Source: an uncultured Zoogloea sp. | GTDB lineage: Bacteria; Pseudomonadota; Gammaproteobacteria; Burkholderiales; Rhodocyclaceae | Direction: 5' to 3' | NCBI GenBank assembly: GCA_937967645.1 | Contig: CALBTT010000214.1 | Location: forward strand, 1-64,000 | DNA: 64,000 bases | Part shown: positions 50,957 through 60,748 of the stretch, piece after piece | How positions within the stretch are numbered: the stretch's first letter is position 1 | Layout: every line of letters starts with the position of its first letter | Position numbers and translations under genes: made by a program | Notes under the pieces: model-generated | The model's input: the letters and a program-made list of their open reading frames with translations, nothing else | Databases searched by the model: none | What the model was told of the DNA's origin: nothing

Positions 50957-52087
50957 ATGCCGATGGCCAAGATCAAGCGTCTCACCCCCCGGGTTGCCCT
51001 TATCCTCGCCATCGGCCTGAGCGGCTGCGGCAGCAAGCCCGACGCCCCGGCCGGCGCCAAACCGGCCAGCCCGCCGCCCACCCTGATCACCACCACCAGC
51101 GCCCGCAGCATGGCCCTGGACGTCACCGAGGACACCCTCGGCACCCTGGAGGCGCTGATCGACCCGAAGATCGGTGCCGAAGTGGCCGGTCGGGTGACCC
51201 GCGTGCTGGCCCATAGCGGCGAGCGGGTCCGCAAGGGCCAGCTCCTGGCCGAACTGGATGCCAGCGATTTCGAGATCCAGGGTGGCGCCGACGCCGCCGA
51301 GATAGCCCGCCTGGAAGCCCTGGCCGCCCAGGCCGAACGCTTTGCCGCGCGCCAGCAGGACCTCGTCGCCAAAGGCTTCATCGCCCGCAACGGCGCGGAG
51401 GACAGCCTGGCCCAGCGCGACGCGCTGCGCGCCCAGCTGGCCACGGCCCGCGCGCGCAACCAGGCCACCCGCAACAACCTCGGCCGCACCCGGGTTCTCG
51501 CCCCCACGGACGGCGTGATCGAAACCCAGATCGTGTCGGTCGGCGACTACGTCAAGGTCGGTGACCCGCTGTTCCGCCTGATCTCGAACCGCGTCCTGCG
51601 CGCCCACCTGCCCTTCCCCGAATCAGCCGCCGGCCGCATCCGCGCCGGACAACCGGTACGGCTGAGCCTGCCCCACGCCCCGGGCCGGGTCATCCGCGGC
51701 CGCGTCGAGGACGTGAAGCCGACCATCAACGACAGCAGCCGGGCCCTCGACGTGCTGGTCCGTGTGGACAACGAAGACGCCCTGCTGTCGGGCGGCACCG
51801 TCAATGCATCGGTGATCACCGGCAGCAAGCCCGCCGCGGTGGTGGTCCCCGAGCAAAGCGTGGTGCTGCGGCCGGCAGGCAAGGTGGTCTACGTGATCGC
51901 CGATGGCAAGGCCAGCCAGCGCATCGTTGAAGCCGGCATCAAGCGCGACGGTCTGGTGGAGATCGTCAAGGGCCTGAGCACCGGCGAAACCCTCGCCGAA
52001 GATGGGGCCGGCTTCCTGAGCGATGCGGCCCCCGTCACCGTGAAGGGCGCCAAGCCCACCGCTCCGGCTCCCGGCAGCAAGCCATGA
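50957..52087 (+). CDS. RND efflux periplasmic adaptor lipoprotein
   Basis: 376 residues. Lipobox LSGC (Cys about residue 24). The membrane-fusion-protein layout is biotinyl-lipoyl half (AEVAGRVTRVLAHSGERVRKGQLLAELD), a short coiled hairpin rich in Ala, Arg and Gln, the second lipoyl half (VLAPTDGVIETQIVSVGDYVKVGDPLFRL), beta-barrel and membrane-proximal domains. It pairs with the RND pump that starts inside its stop codon (ATGA). No outer-membrane channel gene is adjacent, so a shared TolC-type protein is expected. Confidence 0.93.
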   Translation: MPMAKIKRLTPRVALILAIGLSGCGSKPDAPAGAKPASPPPTLITTTSARSMALDVTEDTLGTLEALIDPKIGAEVAGRVTRVLAHSGERVRKGQLLAELDASDFEIQGGADAAEIARLEALAAQAERFAARQQDLVAKGFIARNGAEDSLAQRDALRAQLATARARNQATRNNLGRTRVLAPTDGVIETQIVSVGDYVKVGDPLFRLISNRVLRAHLPFPESAAGRIRAGQPVRLSLPHAPGRVIRGRVEDVKPTINDSSRALDVLVRVDNEDALLSGGTVNASVITGSKPAAVVVPEQSVVLRPAGKVVYVIADGKASQRIVEAGIKRDGLVEIVKGLSTGETLAEDGAGFLSDAAPVTVKGAKPTAPAPGSKP

Positions 52088-55000
52088 CACTCCCCGAACT
52101 GTCCATCAAACGCCACGTGCTGGCGTGGATGATGAGCGCCGTGCTGGTACTGGTCGGGGTGATCGGCTACCAGCGGATCGGCATGGACCGCTTCCCCTAC
52201 ATCGAATTCCCGGTGATCTCGATCACCACCACCCTCAAGGGCGCCAACCCGGACATCGTCGACTCGAGCATCACCAACGTCATCGAGTCGGCCATCAACA
52301 GCACGCCGGGCATCGAGCACGTGCAGTCCACCTCGTCGCCGGGCGTCTCGGTGGTCAACATCACCTTCAACCTCGAGAAGAAGGTGGATGTGGCCTTCAA
52401 CGAGGTCCAGTCCAAGGTCAACCAGGTGCTGCGGCGCCTCCCCAAGGACGTCGATCCCCCCGTCGTGGCCAAGGTGGAGACCAACGCCCAGCCGGTGATG
52501 TGGCTGGCCCTGCAGGGCGACCGCACCCAGCAGCAGCTCAACCAGTACGCCATCAACGTGCTCAAGAAGCGCCTCGAGACCATCGACGGCGTCGGTGAGG
52601 TGCGCCTGGGCGGGCGCCGCGACCGGACGATCCGGGTCAACCTGCGGCCAGACCGCATGGCCGCCCACACCATCACCGCCCAGGACATCAGCGACGCCTT
52701 CGCGCGGGAGCACGTGCAGCTGGCCGGCGGCTTCGTGGTCGGCCAGAAGACCGAGAGCCTGGTCAAGCTGGACCTGGAGTTCCACCAGGTGGATGAACTC
52801 CGGCAGATGGTGATCGCCTGGCGCGACAAGGCCCCGGTCCGCCTGGGCGACGTGGCCGAGGTCGAGGACGGCCTCACCGACAACCGCCAGCTGGCCCGCT
52901 TCAATGGCAAGACCACCGTCGGCCTGGGCATGGTGAAGATCGCCAACGCCAACACCGTGGCGATCACCGAACGCATCCAGGAACGCCTCGACAAGGACCT
53001 CCGCCCCGCCCTGCCCCCGGGCATGACCCTGTCGGTGGTGTCCAACGACGCGGTGTTCATCCTCGAGATCGTGGACTCCCTGAAGGAGCACCTCATCGAA
53101 GGCACCCTGCTGGCCTCGCTGGTGGTGTGGTTCTTCCTGCGCTCGGTACGCTCCACCCTGATCATCGCGCTGGCCATCCCGGTCTCCCTGATGGGGGCCA
53201 TCGCGGTCATCTACTTCGCGGGCTTCACCCTCAACTCCCTCACCATGCTGGCCCTGCTGCTGCTCATCGGGGTGGTGGTGGACGACGCCATCGTGGTGCT
53301 CGAGAACATCTTCCGCCACCGCGAGGAACTCGACCCTGACCCGGTCTCGGCGGCCATCAACGGCAGCAATGAAGTGGTCTTTGCGGTGATGGCGGCAACC
53401 CTCTCGCTGGTCTGCATCTTTGCGCCGGTGGCCTTCATCTCCGGCATCATCGGGCAATTCTTCCGCAGCTTCGCGCTGGTGGTGACCTTCGGGGTGCTGG
53501 TGTCCCTGTTCGTGTCCCTCACCCTCACGCCCATGCTGTGCTCCCGCTACCTGCGGGTGGAGAAGCAGCACGGGCCGGTGTACCGCGCCTTCGACCGGCT
53601 CTTCGAGGCCATGGACGCGCTCTATGTGCGACTGCTCGAAGGGGCCCTGACCCACCGCCTGTGTGTGCTGCTGGCGACCCTCGCCGTGGTGGCCTCCAGC
53701 GCCTTCTTCTTCGCCAATGTGGGCAAGGCCTTCACACCGGAGCAGGACGAAGGCCGCTTCCTGGTCTCCCTCCGCACACCTCTCGGCTCCAGCATCGACT
53801 ACACCGACAGCAAGCTGCGCGAGGTGGAGGCGATCCTCGACCGCCATCCGGAGGTCCGCTCCGAGTTCGCCCTGATCGGCCTGGGGACCGCCGGGCAGGT
53901 GAACCAGGGCACGGTGGTGGTGCGCATGCTGCCGCGGGAGGAGCGCAGCGTGAAGCAGCAGGACATCATTCCCCTGCTGCGCAAGGAATTCGCCCAGATC
54001 GCCGGCGCGCGGGTATTCGCCGCCCCCTACCCGATGGTCCAGGGCCAGCGCGGGGAGCCCCTGCAGTTCGTGCTGACCGGTGACAACCTGCAGGAGCTGG
54101 GCCGCCATGCGGTCGCCCTGCAGCGCAAACTGGCCACCGTGCCGGGCCTCGGCCGCATGGACAGCGACCTGCAGCTCGACCTGCCGCAGCTGGTCTTCGC
54201 CCCGGACCGCCTGCGCATTGCCGACGCCGGGCTGAGCACCCAGGACGTGGCCCTCGCCATCAACATGCTGACCGGCGGCGTGGACATCGCCAAGTTCAAC
54301 GACGAGCCGGGTGACGGTCAGCGCTACGACATCCGCGTCAAGGCCCGGGAAGGCAGCTTCACCCAGCCGTCCGACCTGTCCAAGATCTTCCTGCGCAACA
54401 AGGCCGGCCAGCTGGTCCGCCTGGATAGCGTGGCCAGCTTCAAGGAAGCCCTCGGACCCGCGGTGGTGGGACGCTTCGACCTGCAATACGCCGCCACCTT
54501 CTACGCTACACCGACCCTGCCGCTGGGCGAGGCCGTGGAGGTGGTCAGGGCGGCGGCAGCCGAACTGCTGCCCACCGGCTACCAGATCAAGCTGATCGGC
54601 CAGGCGGAGGAGTTCGGCAAGACCCAGAAGTACATGAGCTTCACCTTCGCCCTGGCTCTCACCCTGCTCTACATGGTGCTGGCCAGCCAGTTCAACAGCT
54701 TCCTGCAGCCGGCCATCGTGATGCTGGCCCAGCCCCTCGCCATCGTCGGCGGCGTGGCGGCCCTGTGGGCCACCGGCCAGACCCTCAACATCTACTCGAT
54801 GATCGGCCTGGTGCTGCTGATCGGCCTGGTGGCGAAGAACTCCATCCTGCTGGTGGACCTCACCAACCAGCGCCGCGCCGAGGGCCTGCGGGTGGACGCG
54901 GCCCTGCGCAACGCCTGCCCGATCCGCATGCGGCCGGTGCTGATGACCTCCGCCACGGTGATCCTGGCCCTGGCCCCCGCGGCCCTGGGCTTCGGCGCCG

Positions 55001-55155
55001 GCAACGAGACCAACCAGCCCCTCGCCATCGCGGTGATCGGAGGCATGATCAGTTCCACCCTGCTCACCCTGGTGGTGGTGCCGGCGGTGTATTCGCTGGT
55101 GGAGGGATGGCGGGAGCGCCGGCAGAACGGGGCGATCGCCCGCGCCAACACCTAG
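52084..55155 (+). CDS. RND efflux transporter permease (HAE1 family)
   Basis: 1023 residues with the duplicated RND plan: TM1 near 14-31, a large periplasmic loop, TM2-6 near 335-480, a second TM near 530, a loop, then TM8-12 near 855-1010. The proton-relay block GVVVDDAIVVLENIFRH is in TM4 and NSILLVDLTNQRR is in the second half. It belongs to the HAE1/AcrB-like class, not the heavy-metal class. Drug, lipid or solvent substrates cannot be distinguished. Its stop shares CTAG with the convergent exonuclease gene. Confidence 0.95.
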   Translation: MTLPELSIKRHVLAWMMSAVLVLVGVIGYQRIGMDRFPYIEFPVISITTTLKGANPDIVDSSITNVIESAINSTPGIEHVQSTSSPGVSVVNITFNLEKKVDVAFNEVQSKVNQVLRRLPKDVDPPVVAKVETNAQPVMWLALQGDRTQQQLNQYAINVLKKRLETIDGVGEVRLGGRRDRTIRVNLRPDRMAAHTITAQDISDAFAREHVQLAGGFVVGQKTESLVKLDLEFHQVDELRQMVIAWRDKAPVRLGDVAEVEDGLTDNRQLARFNGKTTVGLGMVKIANANTVAITERIQERLDKDLRPALPPGMTLSVVSNDAVFILEIVDSLKEHLIEGTLLASLVVWFFLRSVRSTLIIALAIPVSLMGAIAVIYFAGFTLNSLTMLALLLLIGVVVDDAIVVLENIFRHREELDPDPVSAAINGSNEVVFAVMAATLSLVCIFAPVAFISGIIGQFFRSFALVVTFGVLVSLFVSLTLTPMLCSRYLRVEKQHGPVYRAFDRLFEAMDALYVRLLEGALTHRLCVLLATLAVVASSAFFFANVGKAFTPEQDEGRFLVSLRTPLGSSIDYTDSKLREVEAILDRHPEVRSEFALIGLGTAGQVNQGTVVVRMLPREERSVKQQDIIPLLRKEFAQIAGARVFAAPYPMVQGQRGEPLQFVLTGDNLQELGRHAVALQRKLATVPGLGRMDSDLQLDLPQLVFAPDRLRIADAGLSTQDVALAINMLTGGVDIAKFNDEPGDGQRYDIRVKAREGSFTQPSDLSKIFLRNKAGQLVRLDSVASFKEALGPAVVGRFDLQYAATFYATPTLPLGEAVEVVRAAAAELLPTGYQIKLIGQAEEFGKTQKYMSFTFALALTLLYMVLASQFNSFLQPAIVMLAQPLAIVGGVAALWATGQTLNIYSMIGLVLLIGLVAKNSILLVDLTNQRRAEGLRVDAALRNACPIRMRPVLMTSATVILALAPAALGFGAGNETNQPLAIAVIGGMISSTLLTLVVVPAVYSLVEGWRERRQNGAIARANT

Positions 55156-56552
55156 AGCGGGGTGACGGCGGCCTTGCCGGCCGGGGTGTCCAGCCAGCGC
55201 TGCAGGATGCGGTAGATGTCGACATCGAAGCGGGCCGCAGGCGCGGTGGCCTGCAAGGCCTGCAGCGCCGCCTCATCGTCCGCGCTGCCCAGCAGGCACC
55301 AGTGGTCGAGGAGGTACCAGGCCTCCCGGCCGGTATCCGGATGCTGCTCGTGCACCGCCACCGGCCCTGCCCAGGGCCAGCGCTTGAGACGCAGGCTTTC
55401 CAGCACCTTGAGCAGGCGCTGGTCATGCTCGGCGGCGCTTTCCTTGCCCGCGCAGACGCCGGCACAGCGCCTGGCACCATGGGCCAGGCAGGCACCTTCG
55501 GCCCAGGCTTCGGTGCCGATGCGGCGGGGGCACAGCTTGTAGAGGGTCGCCAGTTCGCGCAGGGCGTTGTCCGCTTCCTTGCGGGCCCGGAAGGTGCCAT
55601 ACACCTCGCCCCAGACCTGCGGATCGGCACCATTGAGCGGCTCCCTCGACAGCACCGCGCCACGCAGGCGGCCCGCATCGTAGCGCAGGCCGAACACCGC
55701 CTCGGCCTCGGCCGGCAGACGGTTCTCGGCGGGCTTGAGCTGCCGGAGCAGCTGGGACTCGAGGAGCTGGGCGCCCAGCTCGCCTGCGGTGACGCGCCAG
55801 TCCACCCGGCGCACCTGCTGGGCGATCTTGGCCTCGCGGCCCTTGCGCGGCTCGCCCGAGAAATGCCCCATCACCCGCGAGCGCAGGCTGACGCTGCGCC
55901 CGACGTAAAGGGGCAGATCGTTCTCGCCATAGAAGAGATAGACACCAGGCCCCTCGGGCAGGCCTTCGAGCACACCTTCTGGCAGGCCGGCGGGCCGGTT
56001 GGGCGCCCTCATGGCCTTGGTGATGGCCATGTCGAGCACCTCGCGCTCGAACTGCCCTGCCACCAGCCCGGCGAACTGATGCAGCGCCTCGGTATCGCCC
56101 ATCGCCCGATGGCGGGCCGTGCAGGTCAGGCCATGCCGCTCGATGAGGGCATCGAGGCCATGGCGATAGTGCTGGGGAAACAGGGCGCGGGACAGCTTGA
56201 CTGTGCACAGCACCGGCGCCTCGAACTCCTGGCCGATGCGCTGGAACTCGTTCTTCAGGAAACCGTAGTCGAAGCGGGCATTGTGGGCCGCGAACACGCA
56301 GCCGGCGAGCAGGGCCCGCACCTGGTCGGCCACCGCCGCGTAAGGCGGGGCCTCCGCCACCATGGCATCGGTGATGCCGGTGAATTCCTGGATGTTGGCC
56401 GGGATCGGGACGCCCGGGTTGACCAGGCTGGACCAGCGTTCGACCAGCTCGCCGTTCTCGACCCGCAGGATCGCGATTTCGGTGACCCGGTCAGTGAGCG
56501 GGTTGGCGCCGGTGGTCTCGACGTCGATGAAGGCGAGCTTGGGGAGGAGCAA
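55152..56552 (-). CDS. DEDDh exonuclease fused to GIY-YIG nuclease domain
   Basis: 466 residues. The N-terminal DnaQ-like 3'-5' exonuclease (about 1-175) has Exo I FIDVETTG, Exo II HNARFDYGF and Exo III HRAMGDTEA. The GIY-YIG domain (about 198-285) has GPGVYLFYGENDLPLYVGRSVSLRSRV. A Cys-bearing C-terminal region (KLCPRRIG, CAGVCAGKESAAEH) completes it. This matches the exonuclease/Cho-type fusion found in several proteobacteria, related to UvrC-like incision. A repair role is inferred. Last gene of the gmk-rpoZ-spoT-DUF3460 series, 9 bp after DUF3460. Confidence 0.92.
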   Translation of the reverse strand: MLLPKLAFIDVETTGANPLTDRVTEIAILRVENGELVERWSSLVNPGVPIPANIQEFTGITDAMVAEAPPYAAVADQVRALLAGCVFAAHNARFDYGFLKNEFQRIGQEFEAPVLCTVKLSRALFPQHYRHGLDALIERHGLTCTARHRAMGDTEALHQFAGLVAGQFEREVLDMAITKAMRAPNRPAGLPEGVLEGLPEGPGVYLFYGENDLPLYVGRSVSLRSRVMGHFSGEPRKGREAKIAQQVRRVDWRVTAGELGAQLLESQLLRQLKPAENRLPAEAEAVFGLRYDAGRLRGAVLSREPLNGADPQVWGEVYGTFRARKEADNALRELATLYKLCPRRIGTEAWAEGACLAHGARRCAGVCAGKESAAEHDQRLLKVLESLRLKRWPWAGPVAVHEQHPDTGREAWYLLDHWCLLGSADDEAALQALQATAPAARFDVDIYRILQRWLDTPAGKAAVTPL

Positions 56553-56561
56553 GACGGTGGA

Positions 56562-56750
56562 TCAGCTCTCGGTCGAGTAGGGGTAAGCCTTGGCGGGCAC
56601 CTTGCCGGCTTCGTACTGGCGCTGGGTGTCGGCGTCCTGGGGCTTGTCCCACCACAGGGCGCGGCCCTTCTTCTGCTCCTCGCGCTCCTCGGGGTGCTTC
56701 TCCATCCATTCGCGCATGAACTTGGTGTGCTCGGATTCGTAACCTGCCAT
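56562..56750 (-). CDS. DUF3460 family protein
   Basis: 62 residues, hydrophilic and highly charged: GYESEHTKFMREWMEKHPEEREEQKKGRALWWDKPQD. This is the betaproteobacterial DUF3460 family, of unknown function. GGGAG lies seven bases before the ATG. It sits between spoT (38 bp) and the exonuclease gene (9 bp) on the same strand. Confidence 0.9.
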   Translation of the reverse strand: MAGYESEHTKFMREWMEKHPEEREEQKKGRALWWDKPQDADTQRQYEAGKVPAKAYPYSTES

Positions 56751-56788
56751 TTTGATCTCCCTTTTTAGCGGCGTGGATTCTATCAGCC

Positions 56789-58999
56789 TCAGACGGCTTT
56801 CTGGTCACCCTTCAGGCGGTTGATGCGAACCACCTCGGGGATGTTGCGCATGCCGCGGATGACCTTGGCCAGATGCAGCCGGTGCGTCACCTGCAGCGTG
56901 ATGTAGATGGTGGAATAGGCGCCCTGATCGCCATCGGTGCTGACGTTCTGGATGTTGCAGTCCTGCTCGGAGATGGCATTCGCCACCTTGGCCAGCACCC
57001 CGCGCACGTTCTGGGTGAGCAGCTTCAGGGTCACGTCGAAGAGGCGGTCGGTGGATGCCTCCCATTCCACGTCGATCCAGCGGTCCCGCTCGCTGCGCAG
57101 TTTGCGGGCCTGCGGACAGTCGTGCATGTGCACTTCCAGGCCCTGCCCCTTGCGGATGATGCCGACGATCGGGTCGCCCGGAATCGGCCGGCAGCAGCGG
57201 GCCAGCTGCACTGCCACGCCCTCGGTGCCACGGATCAGGATGGCGCCGGCGGGCTTGGGCTTGACCACGTCGGCTCGGCCGGACTCCACGTCCTGGATCT
57301 CGGCCAGACGCCGCGCCACGATGGCCGGCAGGCGGCGCCCCAGGCCGATGTCGGTCATCAGCTCGCGGCGGTTGTTGAGGGTGAACTCTTTGAGGAAGCG
57401 GTCCCAGGCGAACATGCTGACCTGCCCCAGGGTCAGACCATGGGGCCGCAAGGCCTGGTTGAGCAGGCGCTCGCCGAGGGTCGAGGCCTCTTCCTGCTGG
57501 GCGTTCTTGAGGAAATGCCGGATCTGTGCACGTGCCTTGCCGGTGCGCACATAACTCAGCCAGGCCGGATTGGGGCTGGCATGGGCGGCGGTGATGATCT
57601 CGATCTGGTCGCCGTTGTGCAGCTCGGTGCGCAGAGGCATCAGCTCACCATTGATGCGGCCGGCCACGCAGCGGTTGCCCACGTCGGTATGCACGGCGTA
57701 GGCGAAGTCCACCACGGTGGCCCCCCGCGGCAGGGCGAAGATCTTGCCCTTGGGGGTGAAGGCATACACTTCGCCGGGGAAGAGATCGACCTTCACGTGC
57801 TCCAGGAACTCGCTGGAGTCACCCGAGGTGGATTGCAGTTCGAGCAGGGACTGCAGCCAGCTGTGGGTCTTGTGCTGCAGCTCGGTGAGAGTCTTCTCGT
57901 CTTCCTTGTACAGCCAGTGGGAGGCCACACCGCTCTCGGCGATGTGGTTCATCTCATGGGTGCGAATCTGGACCTCGACCGGCGTGCCGAAGGGGCCGAT
58001 CAGGGTGGTGTGCAGGGACTGGTAGCCATTGGCCTTGGGAATGGCGATGTAGTCCTTGAACTTGCCCGGCACCGGCTTGTAGAGGGCGTGCAGCGCGCCC
58101 AAGGCCCGGTAGCAGGTCTGGATGTCGGGCACGATGACCCGGAAGCCGTAGATGTCGAGCACCTGGGAGAAGCTCAGGCGCTTCTCGGACATCTTGCGGT
58201 AGATGCTGTAGAGGTGCTTCTCGCGGCCCCGCACCTCGGCCTCGATGTTCCACTGGGGCAGGCGCTCCTCGATGGCCTGCAGGATCTTGCCGACCACCTC
58301 GCGGCGGTTGCCCCGCGCGGCCAGGATGGCCTTGGACAGCACCGCGAAACGCATCGGGTAGCGGTGCTTGAAGGCCAGCTCCTGCAACTCGCGGTAGAGG
58401 CTGTTGAGCCCCAGGCGGTTGGCGATGGGGGCGTGAATCTCCTGGGTTTCCCGGGCGATGCGGCGACGCTTGTCGGGGCGCATGTGGTCGAGGGTCCGCA
58501 TGTTGTGCAGACGGTCGGCCAGCTTGATGAGGATCACCCGCAGATCGCTGGCCATGGCCAGCAGCATCTTGCGGAAGTTCTCGGCCTGGGCCTCTTCCTG
58601 GGACTGGAATTCGATCTTGTCGAGCTTGGACACCCCATCCACCAGCTCGGCCGTGGTCCGCCCGAAACGCTCGGCGATCTCGGCCTTGGTGATGTGGGTG
58701 TCTTCCATCACGTCGTGCAGCAGTGCCGCACACAGGGCCTGGGAGTCCAGGTGCCAGCCGGCGAGGATCTCGGCGACGGCGACGGGATGGGAGATGTAGG
58801 GTTCGCCGCTCTTGCGGAGCTGCCCCTGATGGGCGTCGGCGGAAAAATGGTAGGCCGCTTCGATGCGGCCTATGTCCTCCGGCCGCAGGTAAGTCGCCAC
58901 CTGCGCTCGCAGCTGCCCGAAATCGAGGGGCAGCACGGAGCAAGGAGGAGGCTGGAAAACGCCGCTGGCACTGACCGGGATCGGAGCGGCGGATTCCAT
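56789..58999 (-). CDS. spoT: Bifunctional (p)ppGpp synthetase/hydrolase
   Basis: 736 residues. The HD hydrolase (about 45-200) has HPVAVAEIL and LHDVMEDT, both intact. The synthetase (about 245-370) has YRKM..., DIYGFRVIV and AIPKANGYQSLHTTLIGP with EVQIRT. TGS (about 405-465), a zinc-finger/CC region and a C-terminal ACT domain (about 660-735) follow. Both activities appear preserved, so it is the Rel/SpoT type. Fourth gene after yicC..gmk-rpoZ, 26 bp from rpoZ. Confidence 0.97.
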   Translation of the reverse strand: MESAAPIPVSASGVFQPPPCSVLPLDFGQLRAQVATYLRPEDIGRIEAAYHFSADAHQGQLRKSGEPYISHPVAVAEILAGWHLDSQALCAALLHDVMEDTHITKAEIAERFGRTTAELVDGVSKLDKIEFQSQEEAQAENFRKMLLAMASDLRVILIKLADRLHNMRTLDHMRPDKRRRIARETQEIHAPIANRLGLNSLYRELQELAFKHRYPMRFAVLSKAILAARGNRREVVGKILQAIEERLPQWNIEAEVRGREKHLYSIYRKMSEKRLSFSQVLDIYGFRVIVPDIQTCYRALGALHALYKPVPGKFKDYIAIPKANGYQSLHTTLIGPFGTPVEVQIRTHEMNHIAESGVASHWLYKEDEKTLTELQHKTHSWLQSLLELQSTSGDSSEFLEHVKVDLFPGEVYAFTPKGKIFALPRGATVVDFAYAVHTDVGNRCVAGRINGELMPLRTELHNGDQIEIITAAHASPNPAWLSYVRTGKARAQIRHFLKNAQQEEASTLGERLLNQALRPHGLTLGQVSMFAWDRFLKEFTLNNRRELMTDIGLGRRLPAIVARRLAEIQDVESGRADVVKPKPAGAILIRGTEGVAVQLARCCRPIPGDPIVGIIRKGQGLEVHMHDCPQARKLRSERDRWIDVEWEASTDRLFDVTLKLLTQNVRGVLAKVANAISEQDCNIQNVSTDGDQGAYSTIYITLQVTHRLHLAKVIRGMRNIPEVVRINRLKGDQKAV

Positions 59000-59025
59000 G
59001 GCATCACTCTCTCGCGGGGCGGCCG

Positions 59026-59241
59026 TCAGGCCTGGCCGCGGTTGAGGACTTCGGTACCCACCTTGCCGGCGGCAATCTCGCGCAGGGCGATCACGGTGGG
59101 CTTGTCCTTGTCGTGGCGGTCCAGATCCACCTGGGGGGTGGCGCCGGCGGTCAGCTGGCGGGCACGATAGGTCGCAGCCAGGGTCAGCTGGAAGCGGTTG
59201 GGGATTCGTTTGAGACAGTCGTCGACAGTAACGCGGGCCAT
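59026..59241 (-). CDS. rpoZ: RNA polymerase omega subunit
   Basis: 71 residues: [30 protein letters not shown] with the family motif NRFxL, then [16 protein letters not shown]. It supports beta' folding. The ATG at 59241 is 1 bp after the gmk stop codon; a longer frame inside gmk is rejected. Confidence 0.97.
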   Translation of the reverse strand: MARVTVDDCLKRIPNRFQLTLAATYRARQLTAGATPQVDLDRHDKDKPTVIALREIAAGKVGTEVLNRGQA

Positions 59242-59242
59242 A

Positions 59243-59857
59243 TCAGTCCTGTTCCAGGTAATGGAAAAACTCCGGCTTGCGTGCCTCCTGGTTGGCGTAG
59301 CGAAGCCGGGACGCCCGTACCACGGCCACCAGATCATCAAGGGCCGCGGACAGGTCTTCGTTGATTATAACGTAGTCGAACTCCGCCACATGGCGCATCT
59401 CTCCCCGGGCTCCCAGCACGCGGCGGGCGATGACCTCCTCGCTGTCGGTGCCCCGGCCACGCAGACGACGCTCCAGCTCCTCGACCGAGGGCGGCAGGAT
59501 GAACACGCCAACCGCCTTGGGGAACACCTTGCGCACCTGCTGCGCGCCCTGCCAGTCGATCTCAAGCAGGATGTCCTTGCCTGAAGCGATCTGAGACTCC
59601 AGCCAGGTCTTGGAGGTGGCGTAATAGTTGTTATGGACCTCGGCCCATTCGAGGAATTCACCTTTGTCGCGCAACGCGCGGAAGGTCGGGACATCCACGA
59701 AGTGATAGTGCTGGCCGTCGACCTCACCCGCGCGCGGCGCGCGGGTGGCATAGGACACGGACAGGCTGACCAGCGGATCACGGGCGAGCAGGCCGCTGAC
59801 GAGGGTGGTCTTGCCGGCGCCCGAGGGCGCGGTGACGATGAAGAGGGTTCCGGGCAT
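59243..59857 (-). CDS. gmk: Guanylate kinase
   Basis: 204 residues. P-loop [11 protein letters not shown] at residues 10-20, GMP-binding block [20 protein letters not shown], and the lid/Walker B stretch [15 protein letters not shown]. It phosphorylates GMP to GDP, feeding GTP and (p)ppGpp synthesis next door. ATG 59857 gives the canonical N-terminus. The gmk-rpoZ-spoT order is the usual one. Confidence 0.98.
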   Translation of the reverse strand: MPGTLFIVTAPSGAGKTTLVSGLLARDPLVSLSVSYATRAPRAGEVDGQHYHFVDVPTFRALRDKGEFLEWAEVHNNYYATSKTWLESQIASGKDILLEIDWQGAQQVRKVFPKAVGVFILPPSVEELERRLRGRGTDSEEVIARRVLGARGEMRHVAEFDYVIINEDLSAALDDLVAVVRASRLRYANQEARKPEFFHYLEQD

Positions 59858-59938
59858 GGCGTGTCTGGACGGGTTCAGAATCGGGCGGAGCACGGCATTC
59901 TGCCAGCGCCACCGCCCGGAAACCAGCACCGGCGCGAC

Positions 59939-60748
59939 TCAGGCCTCCGGCGCACCGACATGGCGGGCCAGCTCGCGACGCCGGGCGGCCAACCAGGCCG
60001 CCGTACAGGCGGCGTACTCGTCCAGGCGCGCCCGCAACGCGGTGATGTCCCGTACCAGGTCTGGCGCCTCCTGTCCGGCAAAGAAAGCGCGTGACACCAG
60101 CGCCCCGGTGGCCCCCAGGCGCGGGTACTGGGCCAGCACCAGATCCGAGGGGATCGGTAGACGGTCATCCCCCGCACGCCCCACGCCACCAATCGCCAGC
60201 CGATGTCCCGCGCCCAGGATCTGCTCCGCCAGGCGCTCGAGCAGCCCGGACACCAGCACATGGAAGTGGGTCGGCCAGCCCAGGGACAGGCGCAGGTCAT
60301 TCAGCCCTACGTGGATCTCGGACAGACCCGGAATGCGGCACAGCGCCTCGACATCAGCGGCCGCCTCGGCGGTCTCCAGCAAGGGCACGGGGTGGGCCCG
60401 CCCCGCCACCAGCTCCACAAAACGCTCCACCTCCGCTGCCTTCCGGAAAAATGGAAGCATGATGGTTGCCACCCCGCTGGCCAGCAGGCGCTCGATCTCG
60501 GCCCCGGAGCCAGGGTGGATCGGATTGCAGCGAGCAAACAGGCGCCGCCCCGGAATCCGGGCCGCCAGCGTCATCAGGTCGGTCTCGTCGTGATCGGAGA
60601 TCCAGGTTGCCAGCCCGCCCTGGCGCACGTCCTTGCCCAGCCTCTCCAGGTCGACACCGATACGGTCTACACCCGCCCGGTCGGCCTCTGTGGCAAGGTC
60701 CGCATCGCGGGTGAACAGGGTCAGCACGAAGCGCTCGCCATAGGTCAC
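59939..60748 (-). CDS. HpcH/HpaI aldolase / citrate lyase-family protein
   Basis: 269 residues from GTG 60748, which overlaps the dehydrogenase stop as GTGA. TIM-barrel pattern of the HpcH/HpaI (phosphoenolpyruvate/pyruvate) superfamily: GVDRIGVDLERLGK, RCNPIHPGSGAEIERLLASGVATIMLPFF, PLLETAEAAADVEAL, EIHVGLNDLRLSLG. The Glu of LLETAEA and the Asp of GLNDL match the metal ligands. Class II aldol cleavage giving pyruvate or a related acid is the family reaction. It is the third gene of a coupled cluster with a GT41 enzyme and a 2-hydroxyacid dehydrogenase. Confidence 0.8.
   Translation of the reverse strand: MTYGERFVLTLFTRDADLATEADRAGVDRIGVDLERLGKDVRQGGLATWISDHDETDLMTLAARIPGRRLFARCNPIHPGSGAEIERLLASGVATIMLPFFRKAAEVERFVELVAGRAHPVPLLETAEAAADVEALCRIPGLSEIHVGLNDLRLSLGWPTHFHVLVSGLLERLAEQILGAGHRLAIGGVGRAGDDRLPIPSDLVLAQYPRLGATGALVSRAFFAGQEAPDLVRDITALRARLDEYAACTAAWLAARRRELARHVGAPEA

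Noticed and set aside
51889..54486. 865-codon minus-strand frame opposite the RND pump
   Set aside because: His/Asp/Gly-rich shadow of the RND gene with no domain.
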